Assembly (NCBI RefSeq): GCF_028622115.1
Contig: NZ_CP097263.1
Location: 620,001-684,000, forward strand
Direction of reading: 5' to 3'
DNA length: 64,000 bases
Source of the DNA: Kutzneria chonburiensis
GTDB lineage: Bacteria; Actinomycetota; Actinomycetes; Mycobacteriales; Pseudonocardiaceae
In this document: positions 51,396 through 58,346 of the stretch, one piece after another
Numbering within the stretch: the first letter of the stretch is position 1
Layout of the letters: every line of letters starts with the position of its first letter
Made by a program: the position numbers and the translations under genes
The notes under the pieces: model-generated
Seen by the model: the letters and a program-made list of their open reading frames with translations, nothing else
Databases searched by the model: none
What the model was told of the DNA's origin: nothing

Positions 51396-52688
51396 TCACT
51401 CCTCGAACACGACTTCCGGGGGCGGGCGGCGGAAGCCGCGGGTGAGGTAGGCGAGGTAGCAGACGCCGAGGGCCAGCCAGATCAGGCCGAGGGTGATGGC
51501 GGTGCCGTCGAGGTGGACGAGCAGCCAGAGGTCGACGGCCGCGCCGACGACCGGCACGACGAGATTGCGCAGCACGGAGCCGCGTTGCCGCAGCCACAGG
51601 GCGATCACCGACAGGTTGACGAAGGTGAAGGCGGTGAACGCGCCGAAGTTGATGAACGACGTCGACGTGGTGACGTCGAGGGCCAGCGCGCCGAGTCCGA
51701 TCAGTCCGATGAGGACGATGCCGAACACCGGCGTCTCCAGCTTCGGTTGCAGGTAGCCGAAGAACCGCTTGGGCAGCACGCCGTCGCGGCCCATGGCGAA
51801 CATCAGCCGGGAGGCGCCGGCCTGGGCGGCGATGCCGGAGGCGAACTGCGCCACCATCAGCCCGGCCAGGAAGATCGCGGCGAACAGGTCGCCGCCGATG
51901 TCGGTGGCGATCTCGAAGGCGGCCGAGGACTCGTCGTGGAAGACGGCGCCGGGGTGCACCAATTGGGTGGCGTAGGACAGGATCACGAACAACACACCGC
52001 CGAGCAGCGCGGTGAGCAGGATGGCGCGGGGAATGGTCTTGCGCGGCTCGAAGGTCTCCTCGGTCAGCGTGGTCACGGCGTCGAAGCCGAGGAAGGAATA
52101 CGCGGCGACGGCGGCCCCGGCCGAGATGCCGCCGAACGAGGAACCGCTGTGGTAGAAGGGAGTTCCGCTGAGCAGGCCGGGGGCGTGGCTGAACGACAGG
52201 ATCACGAAGAACAGGATCACCAGCAGCTGGAAGGCCATCAGCAGGAAGTTGGCCGTCACCGCCACCCGGATGCCCAGTACGTTGAGGACGGTCGTGAGCA
52301 CGATGAAGCCCAGCACCCACACGAAACTCGGCACCGACGGGAACTGGGCCGACATGTAGGCCGCGCCGATCAGCCAGATCACCATGGGCAGGAAGAAGTA
52401 GTCCAGCAACACGGCCCAGCCGACCAGGAAGCCGACGCGGGAGTCGATAGACTTACGCACGTAAGTATACGCCGAACCGGCGACCGGATACTCCGCCGCC
52501 ATGCGCCCGTAGCTGGCGGCGGTGAACAGCATCGCGACGGTGGCCAGCAGGTACGCCGTCGGCACCGTGCCGTCCGTGGTGACGGCCACGATGCCGTACG
52601 TGCCAAGGACGATCAGCGGCGCCATGTAGGCCAGTCCAAAAAGGACAACGCCTCTCAGTCGCAGATGCGGGGTGAGGGTTGTGGTCAT
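51396..52688 (-). CDS. APC-family amino acid/amine permease
   Basis: This 430-residue transporter has twelve predicted helices. The first segment LFGLAYMAPLIVLGTYGIVAVTTDGTVPTAYLLATVAMLFTAASYGRMAAEYPVAGSAYTYVRKSI has the APC signature. AAYSFLGFDAVTTLTEETFEPRKTIPRAI is the TM6 region with its conserved Glu residues. ATG 52688 overlaps the upstream nitrilase stop by four bases, so uptake and hydrolysis are co-expressed. Together with the divergent GntR gene this looks like a small catabolic unit for an amide, ureide or nitrile. Codons around 52451-52466 are unusually AT-rich and form a palindrome. Confidence 0.88.
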   Translation of the reverse strand: MTTTLTPHLRLRGVVLFGLAYMAPLIVLGTYGIVAVTTDGTVPTAYLLATVAMLFTAASYGRMAAEYPVAGSAYTYVRKSIDSRVGFLVGWAVLLDYFFLPMVIWLIGAAYMSAQFPSVPSFVWVLGFIVLTTVLNVLGIRVAVTANFLLMAFQLLVILFFVILSFSHAPGLLSGTPFYHSGSSFGGISAGAAVAAYSFLGFDAVTTLTEETFEPRKTIPRAILLTALLGGVLFVILSYATQLVHPGAVFHDESSAAFEIATDIGGDLFAAIFLAGLMVAQFASGIAAQAGASRLMFAMGRDGVLPKRFFGYLQPKLETPVFGIVLIGLIGLGALALDVTTSTSFINFGAFTAFTFVNLSVIALWLRQRGSVLRNLVVPVVGAAVDLWLLVHLDGTAITLGLIWLALGVCYLAYLTRGFRRPPPEVVFEE

Positions 52689-53533
52689 CGCTCGCCACCT
52701 CCACGCGGCCGCCAGCGGCCGGGCTCGATCCTGCCCTGGTAAAGCGGAAGCTCGATGGGAGCGTCGGATTCCGTGAACTGCTCCCACATCCGGTTCACGC
52801 CGGCGGTTCCCCGCTGCCGGACGCGGGCCACCTCGTCGACGTCCAACGCCACCGGCAGCACGGCCGGCGCCGCGTCGGGCGTCTCGGCCAGCACCTGGCC
52901 CTCGGGCCCGACGACGATGCTGCGTCCCATGCCGAACGGCCCGGCCACGTTGAGGCTGACCACGAAGACCTGGTTGACGATCGCGTTGGCGCGGGCCAAC
53001 ACCAGCTCCTGGACGCGGTCGGCCGTGGTCGTCTGCACGGGGTTGAGCACGACCTCCGCGCCCATCCAGGCCAGATGCCGGGTCAGCTCGGGAAACCACG
53101 CGTCGTAGCAGATGGAGAAGCCGATCCGACCGGCCTCGGGGATGTCGAAGACGACGAACCGATCACCGGGGTCGTAGGGCTCGTACGGCCGCCACGGGAA
53201 GATCTTCCGATACGAGGCGACCAGCGAACCATCGGGGGAGAAGGCCAGCGCGGTGTTGAACACCTCGCCCGCCGGCCCCAGCTCGCAGACGCTGCCCGGC
53301 ACCAGCCAGATGCCCAGGTCGCCGGCCAGTTCGGCCAGTCGGCGGGTGCGCGGGCCGTCGAGCGGCTCGGCGCTGTCGGCCGGCCGCTCCGCACCGCACA
53401 GGTGCAGCTCGGGGTACATCAGCAGGCGGGTGCCGGGATGCTCGGCCAGCACCGCCGCGACCTCGTCGACGAACACGTCCAGCGGCCGGTCGAACGGCAC
53501 GGGCTCGGCCTGGACCAGGACCATCGGCAGCAC
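52685..53533 (-). CDS. Carbon-nitrogen hydrolase (nitrilase superfamily)
   Basis: This 282-residue amidase or ureidase of the nitrilase superfamily has all three catalytic residues visible: Glu in RLLMYPELHLCG, Lys in SLVASYRKIFPWRPYEP, and Cys in IGFSICYDAWFPELTRHLA. The motif CYDAWFPE is close to the branch acting on N-carbamoyl or aliphatic amide substrates, but assignment beyond superfamily is uncertain. GTG 53533 is chosen because AAGGAG lies six bases upstream; a TTG at 53560 would add nine residues over that ribosome site. It is first in an operon with the permease. Confidence 0.87.
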   Translation of the reverse strand: MLPMVLVQAEPVPFDRPLDVFVDEVAAVLAEHPGTRLLMYPELHLCGAERPADSAEPLDGPRTRRLAELAGDLGIWLVPGSVCELGPAGEVFNTALAFSPDGSLVASYRKIFPWRPYEPYDPGDRFVVFDIPEAGRIGFSICYDAWFPELTRHLAWMGAEVVLNPVQTTTADRVQELVLARANAIVNQVFVVSLNVAGPFGMGRSIVVGPEGQVLAETPDAAPAVLPVALDVDEVARVRQRGTAGVNRMWEQFTESDAPIELPLYQGRIEPGRWRPRGGGER

Positions 53534-53558
53534 GGGCGGCTCCTTCCGTGTTGCCGGC

Positions 53559-53622
53559 AAAATAGTCCAAGCTGAACACTTTCACAAGAGTGTTCAAATT
53601 GAGCAGTTTGAACGGGTAGGGT
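53559..53622. promoter_or_regulatory. Overlapping divergent promoters and operator of the nitrilase operon and gntR
   Basis: Minus strand: -35 TTGTGA (53582-53587), 17 bases, -10 TATTTT (53559-53564). Plus strand: -35-like TTCAAA (53594-53599), 17 bases, -10 TAGGGT (53617-53622), then seven bases to ATG 53630. The inverted repeat GAACACT-N8-AGTGTTC (53574-53595) covers the -35 side of both, and TTCAAA-N7-TTTGAA (53594-53612) overlaps the plus promoter. One GntR dimer could control both directions. Confidence 0.6.
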
Positions 53623-53629
53623 GGCCGGC

Positions 53630-54340
53630 ATGGACGGCCTGAGCGCGCCCGCGCTGACCGGCATTCGCCGGCTGTCCGCGCTGGACACGGTGCGGGCGCG
53701 CATCGCGCTGGCTGTCGAACTCGGGCTGCTCGCGCCGGGCGAGGCCCTGCCGCCGGGGCCGGAAATCGCCTCCGCGCTCGGCGTCGGCGAGATCACCGTG
53801 CGCCGGGCGCTGGTGTCCCTGTGCACCGACGGCGTGCTCGTCCGGCGACGCGGCCGCGGCGGCGGAACCTCGGTCGCCGCTGAGCCGGCGCTGGGCGCTG
53901 TCGCGGAAATCGCCGCCTACACCGGAGCCACGGCCGAGGTGCACGAGCTGATCGACCACCGCCTCGCGTTGGAAGTGGGCCTGGTGCATCTGGCCGCGCT
54001 GCGGCGTGACGACGACATCGTGTCCGAGCTGTGGAATCTGGTGCTACGTATGGAGAAAGCCTCCGGTTGGGCCGAATTCCACGAGCTGGACGCCCGTTTC
54101 CACACCGCCGTCGTCGAGGCCAGCGGCGTCACCGCCGGCATCCGCCGCCACGGCGAGGTCGTGCGCGAGCTCTACCGCTACTACCTGCCGTACCCCTTGG
54201 AATACCTGCGGGAATCCAACCGCGAGCACGCCGAACTGGTCGCCGCCGTCGACCGCCGCGACGCGATGACCGCCGTCGCCGTCACCTGCCGGCACGTGGA
54301 AGTGCTGCACAACACCATGTTGTCCAGTCATTCGCGCTAG
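53630..54340 (+). CDS. GntR-family (FadR/FCD-type) transcriptional regulator
   Basis: This 236-residue regulator has an N-terminal winged helix-turn-helix (TVRARIALAVELGLLAPGEALPPGPEIASALGVGEITVRRALVSLCTDGVLVRRRG). Its C-terminal FCD ligand domain has metal-binding candidates in HELDARFHTAVVEASG and ESNREHAELVAAVDRRDAMTAVAVTCRHVEVLH. FCD proteins usually sense carboxylic or amino acids through a bound metal. ATG 53630 is placed behind a leaderless-type -10; GTG 53621 is in frame but would lie inside that hexamer. It most likely represses the divergent nitrilase-permease operon and itself. Confidence 0.88.
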   Translation: MDGLSAPALTGIRRLSALDTVRARIALAVELGLLAPGEALPPGPEIASALGVGEITVRRALVSLCTDGVLVRRRGRGGGTSVAAEPALGAVAEIAAYTGATAEVHELIDHRLALEVGLVHLAALRRDDDIVSELWNLVLRMEKASGWAEFHELDARFHTAVVEASGVTAGIRRHGEVVRELYRYYLPYPLEYLRESNREHAELVAAVDRRDAMTAVAVTCRHVEVLHNTMLSSHSR

Positions 54341-54396
54341 TTCCCACACTCTGGATGCGCTTCCCCGCCGGGGTCGGCATTGTTAGGCATACGGCC

Positions 54397-55566
54397 ATGC
54401 GCCTGCCCATTCTCGCGTTGGCCATCGCCGCCCTCGTCCCCGCCGCACCGGCCGCCGCCGCCGAGCCACAGCTGCCGCCGCTGACGGTGCTCACGAATGC
54501 CCCAAACGCCGGGAAGGGGGACATCTTCGTCACCCCGACCTCGGCCGACGGCAAGTACGCCAACGGCGTGGCCATTCTCAGTCCCGACGGCAAGAAGACC
54601 GTGTGGTCGCACATCTTGCCGGCCGGCCTGTCGGCCGCCGACTTCCGCAGGCAGACCTATCACGGCCGGCCGGTGCTGACCTGGTGGCAGGGCAAGGGAT
54701 TGGGCGGACTGGCCGTCGGTGTCGACGAGATCTACGACGCCGACTACCACCAGATCGCCGAGGTCCGGGCCGGCAACGGCTATCAGGCCGATGGCCACGA
54801 GTTCGTCATCACGCCGCGCGGCACCGCGCTGATCCTGGCCTACCGTCAGGCCACCGCCGATCTCACGTCGATCGGCGGGCCGGCACGCCAGCAGGTGATC
54901 GACGGCGTCGTGCAGGAGATCGACATCGCCACCGGCGCGGTGCTCTTCCAGTGGGACAGCAGCGATCACGTGCCGTACGCGCAGAGCCAGCAGCCGCTGC
55001 CGGCCTCGCCCGACACGCCGTGGGACTGGTTCCACATCAACGCGGTCAAGGTGGACGGGGACAATCTGCTGCTGGATTCCCGAAACACCTGGGCGGCCTA
55101 CGAGATCTCCCGGCGTGACGGCCGAATCCTGTGGCAGCTGGGAGGAAAGGCCAGCTCGTTCACGCCGGAAGGCGCGGAGCTCAACACGGCCGGTGCGCTG
55201 GTCGCCTGGCAGCACGACCCGGAGCCGCTGGGTAACGGCTACTACTCGTTCTTCGACAACGAATCCGCCGGCGTGGCCAACACCGGCAGCGGGGCCGTGT
55301 CCGAGTACGCCAACAGTCGGGTTGTCGTGGTGAAGCTGGATCCGGCCAAACACACGGCAACCCTGGTGCGGACGTACAACCAGCCGGCCGGGCTGCTCGC
55401 GACGTCGCAGGGCAACGCGCAGCCGGAGCCGGGCGGGCGGACGTTCGTCGGCTGGGGCGCGCTGCCGTACCTGTCGGAGTTCGACCGGCACGGGGCCGTC
55501 GTGTTCGGCGCGAAGTTCCCGGCCGGTGTGAACACCTACCGCGCCTACCGTTTCGACTGGCGCTGA
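54397..55566 (+). CDS. Secreted arylsulfotransferase (ASST)-family protein
   Basis: This 389-residue exported protein has a signal peptide (ILALAIAALVPAAPAAAA). The beta-propeller of the ASST family follows, with YDADYHQIAEVRAGNGYQADGHEFVITPRGTALI, VDGVVQEIDIATGAVLFQWDSSDHVPY, WDWFHINAVKVDGDNLLLDSRNTWAAYEI and ISRRDGRILWQLGG. The conserved His residues (GHEF, FHINAV) correspond to catalytic positions in bacterial arylsulfate sulfotransferases. Many actinobacterial homologues have no proven sulfotransferase activity, so the label is by family. Start ATG 54397 begins the signal peptide. A strong terminator separates it from the convergent lysozyme-like gene. Confidence 0.83.
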   Translation: MRLPILALAIAALVPAAPAAAAEPQLPPLTVLTNAPNAGKGDIFVTPTSADGKYANGVAILSPDGKKTVWSHILPAGLSAADFRRQTYHGRPVLTWWQGKGLGGLAVGVDEIYDADYHQIAEVRAGNGYQADGHEFVITPRGTALILAYRQATADLTSIGGPARQQVIDGVVQEIDIATGAVLFQWDSSDHVPYAQSQQPLPASPDTPWDWFHINAVKVDGDNLLLDSRNTWAAYEISRRDGRILWQLGGKASSFTPEGAELNTAGALVAWQHDPEPLGNGYYSFFDNESAGVANTGSGAVSEYANSRVVVVKLDPAKHTATLVRTYNQPAGLLATSQGNAQPEPGGRTFVGWGALPYLSEFDRHGAVVFGAKFPAGVNTYRAYRFDWR

Positions 55567-55571
55567 CCGAA

Positions 55572-55602
55572 AGCGCCGGCCGCCCGTGGGACGGCCGGCG
55601 CT
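55572..55602. terminator. Bidirectional hairpin between convergent genes
   Basis: AGCGCCGGCCG and CGGCCGGCGCT pair perfectly across a nine-base loop. It stands six bases after the ASST stop and seven before the stop of the convergent gene. The T content after the stem is low, but stem strength and position support termination from both sides. Confidence 0.7.
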
Positions 55603-55608
55603 GTTCGC

Positions 55609-56112
55609 TCAGCCGCCGACCTGGGAGGCGGCGGTGCGGGCGCGGGACATGAACTGGTTGTAGGCGCCGTTCTGGTAGGTCGTCCACGGCGTCCAGTTGC
55701 TGCCGTTGGACGAGATGCGGGCCGTCTGTTGGGCCGCGGTGACCGGGTTGAACGCCTGGGCGTCCGAGACCTCGCTGTGCCACTTGGAGTTGATCTGCCA
55801 CACGCCGCGGTCGCGGCTGCAGTCGGTGTTGATCAGCACCGCCTTGGTCCAGCCCTGGCTCTCGGCCAGTGCGACCGCGATGGAGATGACCAGGCCGTTG
55901 CCGTGCAGGCCGCCGTTGTTGCGCGCGTACTGGGCGATCTGCTTGTCCGACAAATGGGTGCCGGCCAGCGTGCTCTGCTGGGTGCACAGCGGCGACGCCG
56001 GCACGGCGACGTTCGCGGGCACGGTGCCGGCCGAGGCCAGCGGGGCGGCGGCCAGCAGGCCGCTGAGCACGAGCCCGGAGAGGGCGACGAGGCGCGTCGA
56101 AACCTTCGCCAT
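55609..56112 (-). CDS. Secreted transglycosylase/lysozyme-like protein
   Basis: This 167-residue exported protein has a signal peptide (STRLVALSGLVLSGLLAAAPLASAG). The lysozyme-like fold follows: GLVISIAVALAESQGWTKAVLINTDCSRDRGVWQINSKWHSEVSDAQAFNP. AESQG carries the putative catalytic Glu and DRGVWQIN is the SLT-type signature. It would cleave peptidoglycan glycan strands. GAGGAAACA precedes ATG 56112. It is a short single-domain form without LysM or other wall-binding modules. Confidence 0.84.
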   Translation of the reverse strand: MAKVSTRLVALSGLVLSGLLAAAPLASAGTVPANVAVPASPLCTQQSTLAGTHLSDKQIAQYARNNGGLHGNGLVISIAVALAESQGWTKAVLINTDCSRDRGVWQINSKWHSEVSDAQAFNPVTAAQQTARISSNGSNWTPWTTYQNGAYNQFMSRARTAASQVGG

Positions 56113-56251
56113 GATGTTTCCTCACAGTCATCGCAGGGGTAATGACGTGATGTCCCGTGGCGGCGTCCGCCCATCGTGACAGCGAAAGATCCGCCGGCGA
56201 AGCGTTCACCCTTGACAGATTTGGTCTAGACCTCCTCGGCGGGCACGAAAA

Positions 56252-56283
56252 ACGCCGCCCCGACTGGGAAGTCGGGGCGGCGT
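56252..56283 (-). terminator. Rho-independent terminator of the S33 peptidase gene
   Basis: Two 14-base perfectly complementary arms (56252-56265 and 56270-56283) surround a four-base loop. On the minus strand the stem is followed by TTTTT. It stands 12 bases beyond the stop codon at 56296, so it terminates that gene. Confidence 0.85.
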
Positions 56284-56295
56284 CTGGTGGGTGGA

Positions 56296-57789
56296 TCAGC
56301 CGGCGACGGGCGCGGGCGGGGCCGCGCACTCGGCGTCGGAGGCGTTGCCGGCCTTCCGCGCCGGCAACGTTCCGCTGCTGAGATAGTTGCCCAGCACGGA
56401 GTTCACACATGTGTCCGCGGTCGGCGTGACACCGTGGGTGATCGCGCCGTGCACGGTCAGCAGTGCGGAGTGGGAATACCGCTGGCGCAAGGCCATGCTG
56501 CCGGACGGCGGGGCGACACCGTCAAGTTCGTTCTGCAGCAGCAGGACACTGGCACTGGTCAGCCCGAGCACCGGCACCGGATTCGCCGCCTTGGCCGGCC
56601 ATACCCGGCACGGGGCGTTGAACCAGTTGTTGCCCCACGCGATGTCCGGCGCCTGCGTGGCGGCGGCCTGCGCGTTGGTCCGCCAGGTCGACCAGTCAGC
56701 CGGCGACGGGGCGTCGGTGCAGGTCTCGGCCAGCAGCGCGGCGTACACGTTGTCGGTGCCGCGCTGGTAGAACTGCGTGTACAGGAACTGCAACGCCGAA
56801 GCGTCGCCGGTGTGCACGAAGTTGGCGAACATGCCGCCGAGCGTCGGCCAGAAGGCCTGGTAGTACGGCGTCAGCGTGAGCAGATCGGTCAGCTCGGCCG
56901 GCCCGATCAGGCCGTTGGCCGGATGGGCCGTGACCGCGGCCAGCTGCGCCGTCCACACCTGCTGGATGGCGTCACGCGTGGTGCCGAGGTGATAGGTGGC
57001 GTCGTTGCCGGCCAGCCAGTCGAAGAACAGGTGGAAGTTCCGCTCCAGGTTGGCGTTCTGGTCAAGGTTGGCCGCGTTGTACCAGACCCGGTCCGGGTTG
57101 ATGGCGCTGTCCAGCACCATCCGCTTGACCGCCAACGGGTGCAGCGTGGCGTAGACCTCGCCCACGTAGGTGCCGTACGACTGGGCGTACAGGCTGGTCT
57201 GGACCACGCCGAGCGCCGCGCGGACGTCGTCGATGTCGGCGGCCACGTCGGTGGTCTTCATATGCGGCAACAGGTCCGGATTGGCCTGGCCGCACGCGGT
57301 GGCGTAACCCTGCACCCGGTTGAGCCAGTCGACCTCGTTGGTCGGCGCGGTCGGCGCGTAGTTCGGACGGTTGAAGGAGTTGTAGCCCGGATCGCAGCTC
57401 AGCGCCGGCACGCTGGGCGCGAGGCCACGGCGGGCGATGCCGATCCAGTCGTAGCCGTCGCCGCCGGGCAGCTGCTGGCCGAGCAGCGAGGACTCGTAGC
57501 CGGCGCCGGCCAGCGGATCCGGCGCCGCGATCATGACGCCCTGATAGGCACTGGAAGCCTTGTGCGCCAAGCGGGACAGTGCAAGCGTGAGCTTCGTACC
57601 CGTCGGGTTGGCGTGGTCGAGCGGCACCTGAAGGGTGCCGCACTGCGCGCCGGCGTTGGCCAGCGTCTGGTCGGAGCAGGCGCCCCAGGTGATCGTCTCG
57701 GTCGGGTAGGTCGCGCCGACGGCGGCGGCGTTGCCCATGGTGATCACTGCCGCCGCGACGACGGCGGCAGCAGACAGCACACGTCTCAC
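56296..57789 (-). CDS. Secreted S33/TAP-type alpha/beta hydrolase (tripeptidyl aminopeptidase family)
   Basis: This 497-residue exported protein has a signal peptide (SAAAVVAAAVITMGNAAAVGA). The TAP-family layout is ITWGACSD..LANAGAQCGTLQVPLDHANPTGTKLTLALSR at the N-terminus, then DVAADIDDVRAALGVVQTSLYAQSYGTYVGEVYATLHP. The C-terminal TAP-like domain has LLLQNELDGVAPP (acid) and HGAITHGV (His). The nucleophile elbow reads A-Q-S-Y-G rather than G-x-S-Y-G, and the usual oxyanion RG block is IGIARRGLAPS. The Ser-Asp-His triad is present, but activity may be altered. It would trim N-terminal peptides outside the cell. GTG 57789 start; its terminator is at 56252. Confidence 0.83.
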   Translation of the reverse strand: MRRVLSAAAVVAAAVITMGNAAAVGATYPTETITWGACSDQTLANAGAQCGTLQVPLDHANPTGTKLTLALSRLAHKASSAYQGVMIAAPDPLAGAGYESSLLGQQLPGGDGYDWIGIARRGLAPSVPALSCDPGYNSFNRPNYAPTAPTNEVDWLNRVQGYATACGQANPDLLPHMKTTDVAADIDDVRAALGVVQTSLYAQSYGTYVGEVYATLHPLAVKRMVLDSAINPDRVWYNAANLDQNANLERNFHLFFDWLAGNDATYHLGTTRDAIQQVWTAQLAAVTAHPANGLIGPAELTDLLTLTPYYQAFWPTLGGMFANFVHTGDASALQFLYTQFYQRGTDNVYAALLAETCTDAPSPADWSTWRTNAQAAATQAPDIAWGNNWFNAPCRVWPAKAANPVPVLGLTSASVLLLQNELDGVAPPSGSMALRQRYSHSALLTVHGAITHGVTPTADTCVNSVLGNYLSSGTLPARKAGNASDAECAAPPAPVAG

Positions 57790-57958
57790 CAGAAATGGCC
57801 TCTCTCACGGTGGTTCCCCGTGATCACCGTAGGCAGCGCGACTGTGCGCGTGCACAAACCCGGTCGGTTTCGGCGCATCTTTTGTTCCCCTACGGACACC
57901 GGCGTTACTGTGCGGGAATGAGCCGTTGCCCGTACGCGTCTTGGCAGGCAGGTGTGGC

Positions 57959-58147
57959 GTGACCGCCGGCATTCTCGGCAGCCTGGTCGCCGGTCTGTCC
58001 TGGCCGGACTGGGTCCGCTACCTCGGGCTGGCGCCGATCGTGGCCGGCGCGGCCGTCGCGTGGCCGGCTCGGCGCACCCGTGACGCGCGGCTCGGCATCG
58101 GGCTCGCCCTGGCCGGGGCCGGCCTGCTCATCGTGCTGGCCGCGTGA
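57959..58147 (+). CDS. Small two-helix membrane protein
   Basis: This 62-residue hydrophobic product has two membrane helices (ILGSLVAGLSWPDWVRYLGLAPIVAGAAVAW and RLGIGLALAGAGLLIVLAA) linked by a basic loop PARRTRD. It belongs to no family I can name. GTG 57959 is preceded by GGCAGG as a modest ribosome site; the frame is also open upstream to 57926. The coding pattern (G/C third positions) supports expression. Confidence 0.55.
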   Translation: MTAGILGSLVAGLSWPDWVRYLGLAPIVAGAAVAWPARRTRDARLGIGLALAGAGLLIVLAA

Positions 58148-58202
58148 GAATCAGCTGACCGGGAATTAGTTGGCCGGGAATTCGGTGACCGCTGACGACA
58201 AA

Positions 58203-58244
58203 GGCGGCGACCGGCCTCTCTGGGGGTGAGGCCGGGCCGCCGCC
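58203..58244. terminator. GC-rich hairpin in the spacer before the HTH-STAND-WD40 gene
   Basis: GGCGGCG-A-CCGGCCTC pairs with GAGGCCGG-GC-CGCCGCC around a nine-base loop. It lies 56 bases after the small membrane protein and about 100 bases before the next start. No T-run follows on the plus strand. The remainder of the 199-base spacer shows only a loose TTGTTC...GAACAA pair at 58270-58315. Confidence 0.45.
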
Positions 58245-58346
58245 GATGTCCTGTGTACTCCGTGACTCGTTGTTCGCGGTCGACGACTGGACTCTGGACA
58301 TCATCTTGTGAACAATGCGGCGAGAACTCCGGGGGGATGATCGCCA

